From JAAYUK01 sp964392915 (GTDB lineage: Bacteria > Nitrospirota > Thermodesulfovibrionia > Thermodesulfovibrionales > Dissulfurispiraceae): DNA of 28,048 nt. The position numbers and the translations under genes were made by a program. The notes under the pieces were generated by a model that was not told the DNA's origin, did not search any database, and worked only from the letters and a program-made list of their open reading frames with translations. Shown piece after piece: positions 17,011 through 25,041 of this stretch. The DNA lies in contig CAYMRS010000034.1 of NCBI GenBank assembly GCA_964392915.1, positions 1 through 28,048 of the forward strand, written 5' to 3'. Position 1 is the stretch's first letter; each line of letters begins with the position of its first letter.

Positions 17011-17859
17011 ATGCAAAGGATAACCGTAAAAGAAACCATGCAGGACGGGCTGGGCGTGACGGCGATTGAGTGGCTCGCTGAGAAGACCGGGCTCTCGAAA
17101 ACACGGCTAAAAGACGCGATGAACAAGGGTGCGGTCTGTCTCCAGCGCGGCAAAAAGCGTGCGCGTCTGCGTCGTGCAACCGCTCTGCTTTTGCCGGGAG
17201 ATCTCATAGAGTTCTGCTATGATGAGGAGGTGCTCGCGCTGCGTGCGTCACCTCCCCTTCTAGTGCATGATGCCCGGCGCTACAGCGTTTGGAACAAGCC
17301 TGCCGGAATGCTGGCGCAGGGCAACGAATATGGCGACCACTGCTCGCTGCTCAGGCAGGCTGAGATCTTCTTTCACATGAAGCGGGAGGTGTTTCTATTA
17401 CACCGGCTCGATCGGGAAGCCTCAGGGCTGGTGCTCATTGCGCATACAAGGGAAGCCGCCGCAAAGCTATCGGATCTGTTTCAGAAACAACAGGTCGAAA
17501 AGACATATCGGGTGGTAGTGCGTGGAATCGTGGGGCTACCCCGTGACTGCGGCACGCTGGATGACCCTATCGGCGGCAAGCCGGCCCGTTCACACTATCA
17601 TGTTGAATCCGTTGATGAGGCGGCAGGCACTTCGGTGCTGATCTTCAGAATCGAAACCGGACGGCTGCACCAGATCCGCCGCCACTGCGTTGCAATCGGG
17701 CATCCGGTCATGGGTGATCCCAAATATGGAGAGGGGAATAAGAACCGGGAAGGGTTGCGGCTGTCAGCCGAATCGCTCCGGTTCCGCTGCCCGTTCAGCG
17801 GACAGACGGTGCAGTTCAGTCTTTCCCGGACGGATAGCACGAATCAGCTTGATTCCTGA
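17011..17859 (+). CDS. RluA-family pseudouridine synthase
   Basis: The protein isomerises specific uridines to pseudouridine in rRNA or tRNA. The 282 residues show an N-terminal region resembling an S4-like RNA-binding module (about 10-75). The catalytic motif 'HRLDREASGLVL' follows (D134 the catalytic aspartate), then 'EKTYRVVVRG' and the C-terminal 'TGRLHQIRRHC'. Length and motifs place it in the RluA/TruC branch; the target base cannot be assigned. The ATG at 17011 has only a weak purine-rich site (AAAAGAAC) upstream, and an in-frame ATG nine codons later is an alternative. The gene is divergent from icd and convergent with pilB. Confidence 0.88.
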   Translation: MQRITVKETMQDGLGVTAIEWLAEKTGLSKTRLKDAMNKGAVCLQRGKKRARLRRATALLLPGDLIEFCYDEEVLALRASPPLLVHDARRYSVWNKPAGMLAQGNEYGDHCSLLRQAEIFFHMKREVFLLHRLDREASGLVLIAHTREAAAKLSDLFQKQQVEKTYRVVVRGIVGLPRDCGTLDDPIGGKPARSHYHVESVDEAAGTSVLIFRIETGRLHQIRRHCVAIGHPVMGDPKYGEGNKNREGLRLSAESLRFRCPFSGQTVQFSLSRTDSTNQLDS

Positions 17860-17903
17860 AGTGCTTTCGGCATGGTCTGCCGTGCCGGATGACAATTCCG
17901 GGT

Positions 17904-19661
17904 TCAATCCTCAAACGTGACACGCATCAACTCTTCAACAGTCGTGACCCCCTGCATCACCTTCAGGATGGCGCTCTGGCGCAACGACAGCATGCCGAGT
18001 CGCATCGCTTCGCGTTTCAGGTCCGGACCTGTTGCTCCCTGAAGGACAAGCTCCCTGAGTGCGTCCTTTACCGGCATGACTTCATACAGGGCAATCCGTC
18101 CCTTGTATCCTGTGTTGTTGCAAAGCTGACAGCCCGTACCGGCCATGCATTTGAACTTCCCCCGGTACTTTTCGGGAAAGCCGAGCTTCTGAAGCGCGCT
18201 GTCGCTCACATTCTGCTGGGTCTTGCAGTTTACACATATCTTGCGGGCAAGTCGCTGGGCAATAATGCAGATCACGGAAGACGACACGAGAAATGGCTCG
18301 ATGCCCATGTTAATCAGGCGGGTTACCGTGCTTGGGGCGTCATTCGTATGCAGAGTGCTTAATACGAGATGTCCGGTGAGCGCGGCCTTGACCGAGATCT
18401 CCGCAGTCTCAAAGTCCCGGATTTCGCCGACCATGATTATATCTGGATCCTGCCGGAGAAAGGAGCGCAGGCAGGCGGCAAAGCTCAGACCGATATCTTC
18501 CTTGACCTGTCCCTGATTAATGCCGAAGAAATTGTATTCAATCGGGTCCTCGGCGGTCATAATATTCACGCCCGGCTTGTTCAGAACCTGAAGCGCTGAA
18601 TAGAGCGTGGTCGTCTTCCCGCTGCCGGTAGGTCCGGTGACAAGAAGCATGCCGTACGGCTTTTCGAGCGCCTCCATGAAGTCCTGAAGAGCCCGCTCCT
18701 CAAACCCGAGCTTTGTGAGGTCGAGCTGAAGATTGCTCTTGTCCAGAATGCGGAGAACTACTTTTTCGCCGAACAGGCTCGGAAACGTGGAGACACGAAA
18801 ATCAATCTGCCGGCCGTCGCCGAACTTGAGCTTGATGCGGCCGTCCTGGGGAAGCCGCCGCTCCGAAATATCGAGATGCGCGAGGATCTTGATGCGGGAT
18901 GTGATGGCATTCTTGATCTTCGCGGGCAGTTTGAGCACCGCCTGCAGAACCCCGTCAACCCGGTACCGGACGCGGACCATATCCTCCGCCGGCTCGACAT
19001 GGATGTCGCTTGCCCCTGCCGTGATTGCATTCATGAGCATGCCGTTGACCAGTTTTACTATCGGGGCGTCAATCTCTTTCGGAACATCCTTGTCTTCCTT
19101 GTCTTCGATAATCGTTATCTCGTCGAGGGCACTGCCGATGACTTTGTTCAGGTCATCGACCTCCATGATATCCTTTGCTGCGTCCTTGCCGGCAGTCCCT
19201 CCTCCTGCACCCGCCCTTACCGTATCCTGCTTTGGATAATAGCGCTCAATGGCATCCCTGATGGCAGATTCGGCAGCAACATGGACAGATACCTTCATGC
19301 CGGTGAGGAATTTTACGTCATCGATTGCAAAATTGTTGGAAGGGTCGGCAATCGCGATGCGGAGCGCCGACCCTTCCTTGTTAATCGGCATCAGCTGATA
19401 CTTTCTGGCTGTTTCGTAAGGGATGAGCTTGAGAAGTGCGGTATCTATTTTATGCTGCGACAGGTTTAATGCCGGAGCATTGTACTGGCGGCTCAGGAAT
19501 TCGAGAAGCTTGTCTTCCGGAATATAGCCAAGCTTCACCAGTGCGGATCCGAGACGCCTGCCCTGGAGCTTCTGAATCTTGAGCGCTTCGCCGAGTTGTT
19601 CCTCTGTGATAAGCTGGGCCTTGATCAGAAGCTGACCAAGCAAGGGTGCAACAACGTTCAT
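17904..19661 (-). CDS. pilB: Type IV pilus assembly / type II secretion ATPase (PilB/GspE family)
   Basis: This cytoplasmic hexameric ATPase powers pilus extension. From the ATG at 19661 (AGGTAAG 9 nt upstream) it has 585 residues. A MshEN-type N-domain (about 5-145) with 'LGQLLIKAQLITEEQL' comes first, then an N2 domain. The RecA-like core carries Walker A 'GPTGSGKTTT' (343-352), the Asp box around 'TAEDPIEY', Walker B 'DIIMVGEIRD' and the His box 'TGHLVLSTLHTND'. A four-cysteine zinc site (C476, C479, C511, C514) is typical of PilB/GspE and absent from PilT. The gene stands alone, convergent with the pseudouridine synthase; pilT/pilC partners must lie elsewhere. PilB is favoured over GspE because of its size and MshEN domain. 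Confidence 0.92.
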   Translation of the reverse strand: MNVVAPLLGQLLIKAQLITEEQLGEALKIQKLQGRRLGSALVKLGYIPEDKLLEFLSRQYNAPALNLSQHKIDTALLKLIPYETARKYQLMPINKEGSALRIAIADPSNNFAIDDVKFLTGMKVSVHVAAESAIRDAIERYYPKQDTVRAGAGGGTAGKDAAKDIMEVDDLNKVIGSALDEITIIEDKEDKDVPKEIDAPIVKLVNGMLMNAITAGASDIHVEPAEDMVRVRYRVDGVLQAVLKLPAKIKNAITSRIKILAHLDISERRLPQDGRIKLKFGDGRQIDFRVSTFPSLFGEKVVLRILDKSNLQLDLTKLGFEERALQDFMEALEKPYGMLLVTGPTGSGKTTTLYSALQVLNKPGVNIMTAEDPIEYNFFGINQGQVKEDIGLSFAACLRSFLRQDPDIIMVGEIRDFETAEISVKAALTGHLVLSTLHTNDAPSTVTRLINMGIEPFLVSSSVICIIAQRLARKICVNCKTQQNVSDSALQKLGFPEKYRGKFKCMAGTGCQLCNNTGYKGRIALYEVMPVKDALRELVLQGATGPDLKREAMRLGMLSLRQSAILKVMQGVTTVEELMRVTFED

Positions 19662-19764
19662 AATTTGTAACTTACCTGAAAGCGTGCGGAATGTCAAATA
19701 TAAAGATGCTGATATATTTGCTTTCTTGAATATTAATTTCGCGTGCGGTCAAGCCGGGTCAGTC

Positions 19765-19794
19765 TTGACTTTCCTCCGGGGGAATGGGTAATCT
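19765..19794 (+). promoter_or_regulatory. Promoter for tRNA-Phe
   Basis: TTGACT (19765-19770) and TAATCT (19789-19794) are separated by 18 bp, ending 13 nt before the mature tRNA 5' end. Position and match suit a short stable-RNA promoter. Confidence 0.6.
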
Positions 19795-19807
19795 ATCAGT
19801 TCAAGAC

Positions 19808-19883
19808 GGGCAGTTAGCTCAGTCGGTAGAGCAGTGGCCTGAAAAGCCACGTGTCCGCAGTTCGATTCTGCGACTGCCCACCA
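19808..19883 (+). tRNA. tRNA-Phe (anticodon GAA)
   Basis: This is a 76-nt cloverleaf with acceptor GGGCAGT/ACTGCCC, D-arm GCTCAGTCGGTAGAGC, anticodon stem GTGGC/GCCAC with loop CTGAAAA (anticodon GAA), T-arm CGCAGTTCGATTCTGCG and encoded CCA. All stems pair. Confidence 0.97.
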
Positions 19884-19918
19884 TTTTCTCCTCTTGCTTT
19901 GTTTTTTCCTATTAAACA

Positions 19919-19947
19919 TTGGATTTGCCGCTTTTTTGCGCTATACT
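19919..19947 (+). promoter_or_regulatory. Promoter for the alcohol dehydrogenase gene
   Basis: TTGGAT (19919-19924) and TATACT (19942-19947) are separated by 17 bp. Transcription would start about 7 nt later, leaving a 5' leader of only about 7 nt before the ATG at 19961. Confidence 0.55.
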
Positions 19948-19960
19948 ATCATGCAGTAAT

Positions 19961-21121
19961 ATGGACAGACCTTTTCCTCTCAGAAAGTTCATTGCGCCGG
20001 AGTTCGTATTCGGGAATGGAGCCCGCCGGCTAATCGCCCGGTATATCAGCAACTTCTCGGCCAGAAAAGTTCTTCTGGTTACCGATCCGGGTGTCGTTGC
20101 AGCCGGATGGGCCGGTGAAGCTGCTGATGCAATGAAAGAGTCGGGCATTCCTTTCGAGATATTCTCCGGAGTCTCCTCAAACCCGCGCGACACGGAAGTC
20201 ATGCAAGGGGTTGGGGTATTCAGGGACGCCCAGTGCGATATGATAGTCGCGGTCGGCGGCGGAAGTCCCATGGATTGCGCAAAGGGGATCGGCATAGCAG
20301 CATCAAACGGTGGACATATTCTCGATTATGAAGGGATTGACCTGATACCGCTTCCCTGCCCTCCGCTCGTCTGCATTCCCACGACCGCAGGCTCCTCGGC
20401 AGATGTCTCTCAATTTGCCATCATCACCGCTTCGGGACACCGCCGGAAAGTGGCTATTGTGAGCAAAACGCTGGTCCCGGACGGAGCTTTGATAGATCCC
20501 GATACTCTGACGACGCTTACCCCTGAACTTACCGCACACACTGGTATGGACGCGCTCGTGCATGCAGTCGAAGCCTATGTTTCGACCGCCAGTTCTCCGG
20601 TGTCCGACCTCTTCGCCCTTGAAGCAATCCGTTTGACAGCAACCCACTTGCGTGATGCGGCCAAGAATCCTGCAGATATCGGCCTCCATGGCAAGACCAT
20701 GCTCGCGAGTCTGAACGCAGGCCTCGCGTTCTCTAACGCCAGCCTCGGCGCTGTGCATGCCATGGCCCACAGCATGGGAGGTCTGCTCGACCTACCTCAC
20801 GGCGAGTGCAACGCTCTTCTGCTCTGCGGTGTCATCGATTATAATTTCGAGGCGGTACCGCAGCGCTACCGTAAAGTCGCCTCTTGCCTCGGTATCCAGA
20901 CGGAAGGCCAGTCCGACTCCGCTGTAAAAGCGCAACTTATTACTGCTTTCCGCTCCTTGAACGCCGAACTTGGCATTTCCTTGCATCTCGGCAGCGTCGG
21001 CTTCGGGAAGGAATCCCTGACTTCACTTGCGGCTCATGCGCTCAACGACGCATGCATGGCAACCAACCCTCGCATACCGACCATGGAAGACCTTGAGTCC
21101 ATTTATGCCGGACTCCTCTGA
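19961..21121 (+). CDS. Iron-containing (class III) alcohol dehydrogenase
   Basis: This NAD(P)-dependent alcohol/aldehyde oxidoreductase has 386 residues. The nucleotide-binding 'GGGSPMDCAKGIG' and 'PTTAGSSAD' are present, as are the iron-ligand signatures 'GMDALVHAVEAYVS' (Asp and His) and 'AVHAMAHSMGGLLDLPHGECNA' (two His). The ATG at 19961 follows a promoter so closely that no Shine-Dalgarno sequence fits; other ATGs upstream hit stops. The 3' end overlaps the histidine kinase gene by 17 nt, indicating one transcript. The substrate is unknown; relatives act on ethanol, butanol, 1,3-propanediol or lactaldehyde. Confidence 0.93.
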   Translation: MDRPFPLRKFIAPEFVFGNGARRLIARYISNFSARKVLLVTDPGVVAAGWAGEAADAMKESGIPFEIFSGVSSNPRDTEVMQGVGVFRDAQCDMIVAVGGGSPMDCAKGIGIAASNGGHILDYEGIDLIPLPCPPLVCIPTTAGSSADVSQFAIITASGHRRKVAIVSKTLVPDGALIDPDTLTTLTPELTAHTGMDALVHAVEAYVSTASSPVSDLFALEAIRLTATHLRDAAKNPADIGLHGKTMLASLNAGLAFSNASLGAVHAMAHSMGGLLDLPHGECNALLLCGVIDYNFEAVPQRYRKVASCLGIQTEGQSDSAVKAQLITAFRSLNAELGISLHLGSVGFGKESLTSLAAHALNDACMATNPRIPTMEDLESIYAGLL

Positions 21122-22730
21122 GCTGCAGTCCAGATACGACAAACTACGTGACCGCATAGTCGGTCTCGGAGAGCATTCCATCCGGAAGAGCTACTATCCT
21201 GAACTCCAGCAGCGCGTTTCGGACCTTCAGAGGCATCGCCTGCTCCTCGACCAGAGCAGCGACGCAATTATGCTGCTTGCGGTTCCATCTGGTCAGATTC
21301 TTGAATGCAACGAAACAACCTGCCGCTTCCTCGGTAAGAGACTGGATACCCTGCGCACCCAGACACTCTTCTCTCTAATCGACCCCGCCACTGAAGAACA
21401 GGCAGCCCGCCTTTTTTCCGACGCCCGGATGGGTGTACTCCGGAAAGAAACATTTATCAGCACGTTTGCAACCGCCGCCGGAACTGTCTTTCCTATAGAG
21501 ATTTCTCTCAAGACAGTCAAGATTGACCGGTCCATTTTTGCAGTTGCAGATGCCCGGGATATTTCGGAACGCATCCACGCAGAGAACGTTCTCAGAGAGT
21601 CAGAAGAGCGGTACCGCACCCTTTTTGAAAATTCCCACGATGCCATCTATATGGTATCGCCGAACGGTGATTTTATTGATATCAACGCAGCCGGCGTCGA
21701 AATGCTTGGCTATAGCACAAAGGACGAGGTATTTCAGCTTAATATGGAGCGCGATATATACGCAGATCCTCTGGCGCGGAGGCAGGCGATTCGGCAACTG
21801 TCATCGGATGGCTACATTAAAGACTACGAGGTTCTGCTCCGGAAGCGCGACGGGGAGCGCATTAATGTCCTGCTCACCTCCAGTGCGATGTTTGATGATC
21901 AGGGCCGAATCGTGATTTACCGCGGCATAATGCGCGACATCACCAACCACAAAAAACTTGAACAACAGCTGCTCCAGTCACAGAAAATGGAGGCAATCGG
22001 ACGCCTCACCGCGGGGATTGCCCACGACTTTAATAACATTCTGACCGCGATTCTCGGATATGCCACAATGATTGATCTCAAGCTTACCGAACAAGTCCCC
22101 ATGAAGCAGCAGATCGGAACTATTATACTGTCAGCCGAGCGCGCGGCAGTCCTGATTAAACGTCTGCTCTCGTTCAGCCGCCAACAGGAGATCTCCTCCA
22201 TGCTGCCCGTTGATGCGAACAGTATTATAATAACCATCGGAGACCTCATAGCAGAAGTCATTGGGCAGGATGTCACCCTTGAAGTTGTGTCATACCCTCA
22301 GAAACTGATTGTCAATGCCGACAGGGGCCAGCTCGAGCAGGCTCTCATGAACCTCGTCACCAACGCGCGCGACGCCATGCCGGAGGGAGGCACGTTGCGC
22401 ATCCAATGCGAGCCATACCTGCTCGGCAATGATTATATAAATCAGCATGGGTTCGGGACACCGGGAGCATATGCCCTCATCAACGTTTCAGACACCGGAA
22501 CAGGCATGGACAGCGATGTGCAGCGAAAGCTCTTTGAGCCTTTTTTTACCACCAAAGAAGTGGGGAAAGGAACCGGACTCGGCCTTTCAATAGTTTATGG
22601 CATCATGAAACAACACAACGGCTTTATCAACGTCGAGAGCGCGGCAGGTGTCGGCACAACGTTCCGGCTGTATCTTCCCCTCATTAAGCAGGAGGAGGAC
22701 TCTGCCAGAGCGCAAGCATCTTCTGAATAA
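21105..22730 (+). CDS. PAS-domain sensor histidine kinase (no receiver, no membrane segment)
   Basis: This apparently cytoplasmic sensor kinase has 541 residues: a short helical N-terminus (1-45), PAS-1 (about 45-155), PAS-2 (about 165-285) and HisKA with the phosphorylated His307 in 'GIAHDFNNIL'. HATPase_c (about 400-535) contains 'MNLVTNARDAMP' (N box), 'SDTGTGM', 'PFFTTKEVGKGTGLGLS'. The kinase core is closely similar to that of the hybrid kinase at 25831-27906, but this protein stops just after the ATPase, where many relatives continue into a receiver. The ATG at 21105 overlaps the alcohol dehydrogenase end and has only a weak GAG upstream. The 3' end overlaps the convergent acyltransferase gene by 47 bp. 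The partner regulator is unknown. Confidence 0.9.
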   Translation: MPDSSELQSRYDKLRDRIVGLGEHSIRKSYYPELQQRVSDLQRHRLLLDQSSDAIMLLAVPSGQILECNETTCRFLGKRLDTLRTQTLFSLIDPATEEQAARLFSDARMGVLRKETFISTFATAAGTVFPIEISLKTVKIDRSIFAVADARDISERIHAENVLRESEERYRTLFENSHDAIYMVSPNGDFIDINAAGVEMLGYSTKDEVFQLNMERDIYADPLARRQAIRQLSSDGYIKDYEVLLRKRDGERINVLLTSSAMFDDQGRIVIYRGIMRDITNHKKLEQQLLQSQKMEAIGRLTAGIAHDFNNILTAILGYATMIDLKLTEQVPMKQQIGTIILSAERAAVLIKRLLSFSRQQEISSMLPVDANSIIITIGDLIAEVIGQDVTLEVVSYPQKLIVNADRGQLEQALMNLVTNARDAMPEGGTLRIQCEPYLLGNDYINQHGFGTPGAYALINVSDTGTGMDSDVQRKLFEPFFTTKEVGKGTGLGLSIVYGIMKQHNGFINVESAAGVGTTFRLYLPLIKQEEDSARAQASSE

Positions 22731-23475
22731 AACGGACCACCGTCTCATGCTCGTCGGCACCGCGGCTCTGAACCGGCAGGGGCTGACCAAACGCAAAGCA
22801 AGCCTTTTTCGCGGGGTCTATTTTTCCGAATTCCCTGATAACCGTTCCGTTCGCCCAGGCATCCGACTTGATGGCTATGGGGACAACAGGAACGCCCGCT
22901 TTTTTCGCCAGCTTGACGCCGATGGTATTGAATTGCGCCGGATCAAACACAGGGGTCCGCGTTGTCTGGGGAAATATGATTATCGAACGTCCGGCACTCA
23001 GCCGTGCAACGCCTCCATCCATAACGGCAACCAGGTCTTCCCGCGGATTGCTCCTGCCTACGGCAATCGGATCGCGTGAGCGCATGATATATCGGAAAAC
23101 CGGGTAGTCCAGAAGACTCTGCTTGACAACGAAGGTAACGTCCTTGATCGGCTGGACGATTCCCGGCAGAATCATGGTTTCGAGCGTACTCATATGATTG
23201 CCGATGAAGACGCAGGGGCCCTCAAGATTTCTGAAACAATCCACGCCCTCAATCTCAAAGCAGACGCCGGCGGCTTCAAGCGCGCTCATGACATCGCAAC
23301 TCGTCTCCGCCCATTCTTTGTTGCCATACCTGCCCCGCTTCGCTTCGCTGCTGGCCCTGCGCACGATACCGAGGAATCTCGAATAGAAGGCCGCCGATGG
23401 AGAAATACGGCTCAGCAATGAGCGCGCACCTTCGGGCGTCCGGTAATTTCCATTCGCAAATTCAAGCCACTCCAT
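22684..23475 (-). CDS. PlsC-like 1-acyl-sn-glycerol-3-phosphate acyltransferase (divergent motif)
   Basis: This LPLAT-superfamily acyltransferase probably makes phosphatidic acid or acylates another lysolipid at the inner membrane. In the 263 residues, motif I is 'GNHMSTLET' (H94, E99), that is HX4E instead of the usual HX4D. Motif III is 'IIFPQTTRT' (168-174) where FPEGTRS is usual. These changes look like a subfamily trait seen in some anaerobes rather than decay, because the flanks ('RSRDPIAVGRSNPRED', 'FNTIGVKLAKKAGVPVVPIA') are well formed. The start has GGAGGATG 7 nt upstream. The 3' end overlaps the convergent kinase gene by 47 bp. Confidence 0.85.
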   Translation of the reverse strand: MEWLEFANGNYRTPEGARSLLSRISPSAAFYSRFLGIVRRASSEAKRGRYGNKEWAETSCDVMSALEAAGVCFEIEGVDCFRNLEGPCVFIGNHMSTLETMILPGIVQPIKDVTFVVKQSLLDYPVFRYIMRSRDPIAVGRSNPREDLVAVMDGGVARLSAGRSIIIFPQTTRTPVFDPAQFNTIGVKLAKKAGVPVVPIAIKSDAWANGTVIREFGKIDPAKKACFAFGQPLPVQSRGADEHETVVRFIQKMLALWQSPPPA

Positions 23476-23530
23476 AGAGCATCCTCCTTAATTAACAGGC
23501 AGGCTTTATAATACCAAACCGGCTCCTGCC

Positions 23531-23560
23531 TTGACAGGATCTGCCGCGTCTGGGATGATT
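23531..23560 (+). promoter_or_regulatory. Candidate promoter for the DUF3124 gene
   Basis: A perfect TTGACA (23531-23536) is followed 18 bp later by ATGATT (23555-23560), a weak -10. It lies 28 nt before the ATG. Confidence 0.4.
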
Positions 23561-23587
23561 AAGAAACATCATCGGAAGGAGATAACC

Positions 23588-24073
23588 ATGAACCTGATTT
23601 GCCGCGTTGCATGCACTGCCGTACTGTTGCTGTTCTTCACCGTCATCAGCTCGCCGACAGCATATGCAGAAATTAATCTTTCAAAAGGCCAGACAGTGTT
23701 TGTGCCGGCCCACTCTTTTGTCTACGTTGGAAACGAGCCGAACAAGATTAACCTGGCACAGACACTGGCCATTCGCAACACGGATCCAGCCAATGAGATT
23801 TCGGTCAGATTCATCGACTACCGCGACGAGGACGGCAGGCTCATTCGGGCATTTCTTCCCGCGCCGAAACCGATCAAGCCGCTTGCGGCCATGCACATAT
23901 TCCTTCAGGAAAAAGATGTCAGCGGGGGGTATGCGCCAAGCTTTCTTGTGCAGTGGCGGGCGGCTCAGGCTGTCAACGAACCGATTATCGAAACCGTTGA
24001 AATAGCCACCAAATCCGGTCAGGGCATCACTATCATCAACAAAGGGCAAGCCATCAAACATCCGTTCCGCTGA
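23588..24073 (+). CDS. DUF3124 family secreted protein
   Basis: The 161-residue exported protein has a clear Sec signal peptide: a hydrophobic stretch about 7-20, with the likely cleavage after 'AYA' at 27. The mature part starts 'LSKGQTVFVPAHSFVY', with 'LAIRNTDPANEISVRFIDYRD', 'FLQEKDVSGGYAPSFLVQWR' and 'IETVEIATKSGQGI', the pattern of DUF3124. The function is unknown; the fold is likely a beta-sandwich in the periplasm. An AAGGAGAT ribosome-binding site precedes the ATG by 4-6 nt. It is transcribed from its own promoter and ends at a terminator shared with the convergent lipoprotein gene. Confidence 0.85.
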   Translation: MNLICRVACTAVLLLFFTVISSPTAYAEINLSKGQTVFVPAHSFVYVGNEPNKINLAQTLAIRNTDPANEISVRFIDYRDEDGRLIRAFLPAPKPIKPLAAMHIFLQEKDVSGGYAPSFLVQWRAAQAVNEPIIETVEIATKSGQGITIINKGQAIKHPFR

Positions 24074-24102
24074 GCCTGTCAGTCCGGATCCGGCGGGAGC
24101 AG

Positions 24103-24133
24103 AGAAAGGGGTGAAGAGCCGCCCCTTTCTTTT
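24103..24133. terminator. Convergent intrinsic terminator (DUF3124 gene / lipoprotein gene)
   Basis: A perfect 9-bp stem AGAAAGGGG/CCCCTTTCT (24103-24111 with 24122-24130) is followed by TTTG on the plus strand. On the minus strand the following sequence is CTCTGC, so the plus direction is stronger. Confidence 0.75.
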
Positions 24134-24144
24134 GAACATGTGCG

Positions 24145-24627
24145 CTATTCCAGCACCCAGGACCACGCCAGTGTCTGATTTGCCCCGCCCTTGCCGTCAA
24201 TCATTGCGCGCGAAGCTGTCTTGTCGGTGAAAGAAACCTTCAATTCAACATCGGCGACCGATGTTTCACTTTTTGCCCGCAGCCCTGCTTCATCCCATTT
24301 TACTATCTTGTATACAAACCGGTGCGGAAAGAGTGACGGCCGCACGGCCGCATTCCCATCCGACTTCTGATACAGGCTGGCAATCGTCTCTACACAAATC
24401 ATCTCATTCCGGTAGCAGCGGAGGTCAACCGCGTTGATTTGAGGCACCGCCTGCAGCGACACCTCTTTCGGCTTCGTTATAACCTTCCAGTGGCCGATTG
24501 CCTGCGCCGAGACATCGGTGATCGTCATTTTCTTCTCCGGCATGACCACCCTGGGCGCTTCAGCAGTACATGCTGCAATCAGACAAGCCAGGCAGGAGAG
24601 AACCAACAGTGCATAGTTCATGCGCAT
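24145..24627 (-). CDS. Uncharacterised lipoprotein
   Basis: The 160-residue product begins with a lipoprotein signal: hydrophobic residues 5-19 and the lipobox 'IAAC', with Cys20 as the lipidated residue. The mature region has two Cys ('RCYRNEMICVE'), then 'SFTDKTASRAMIDGKGGANQTLAWSWVLE'. I do not recognise a family. A modest GGGG-containing ribosome-binding site lies before the ATG at 24627, with an alternative ATG two codons in. It converges on the DUF3124 gene, and two tiny cysteine-rich ORFs lie upstream on its own strand. An envelope-associated role is inferred from the signal only. Confidence 0.8.
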   Translation of the reverse strand: MRMNYALLVLSCLACLIAACTAEAPRVVMPEKKMTITDVSAQAIGHWKVITKPKEVSLQAVPQINAVDLRCYRNEMICVETIASLYQKSDGNAAVRPSLFPHRFVYKIVKWDEAGLRAKSETSVADVELKVSFTDKTASRAMIDGKGGANQTLAWSWVLE

Positions 24628-24814
24628 TTGAGAGCCCCTTTCTCTTTGAACGACGATTGTGAATGCTCGTAAGCTTTCTCAATGATGGCACAAAACCGCC
24701 CTGCCCGGCAAAGGGACGAGAGCCCATAGTCTCCCAAAATGCTCGGAAGGCGGAAAAAGGAACTGCCAATAGCGACCTGACCCGACGTCTCCCGCTTATC
24801 TGCGGCAGACAGGA

Positions 24815-24988
24815 TCAAATCTCGGTCGGTTTGCAGAGATAAATGCGGTCGTGCGCGGCACGCCCGCATTTTGCACAAAAGAACTTCGCGCCCCGAACGC
24901 GGCGCCTGATGCGCTCCAGGTCTCCCTCCTTGCCGATCTTTCACATCGGCGTCCTGCGCCGCTGACCTTCCGCTTTCTGCTCGCTCAT
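24815..24988 (-). CDS. Small cysteine-rich protein with an in-frame UGA at codon 16 (selenoprotein or recent pseudogene)
   Basis: A perfect AGGAGG lies 6 nt before the ATG at 24988. The frame reads 15 residues, hits TGA (24941-24943), then continues open for 41 more codons: 'KIGKEGDLERIRRRVRGAKF' and then 'FCAKCGRAAHDRIYLCKPTEI'. Three cysteines (CxxC plus a lone C before 'KP') form an incomplete zinc-knuckle, and the UGA sits where a fourth, N-terminal Cys ligand would be expected. No alternative start lies close after the UGA. Either UGA encodes selenocysteine or a Cys/Trp codon has recently mutated. Only a weak 4-bp hairpin (CCTG/CAGG, loop starting with G, about 24 nt after the UGA) could act as a SECIS. 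It is unrecognised as a named family. Confidence 0.5.
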
Positions 24989-25041
24989 AAGGCGCCTCCT
25001 GAATGCTTTGTCTTATAATTACATGAGATTCTTAATGATGC

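Noticed and set aside
24690..24760. Riboswitch (c-di-GMP or ykkC type) before the lipoprotein gene
   Set aside because: GC-rich pairings such as CCGCC/GGCGG and GGGA/TCCC exist, but the conserved core sequences of known riboswitch classes are not present.
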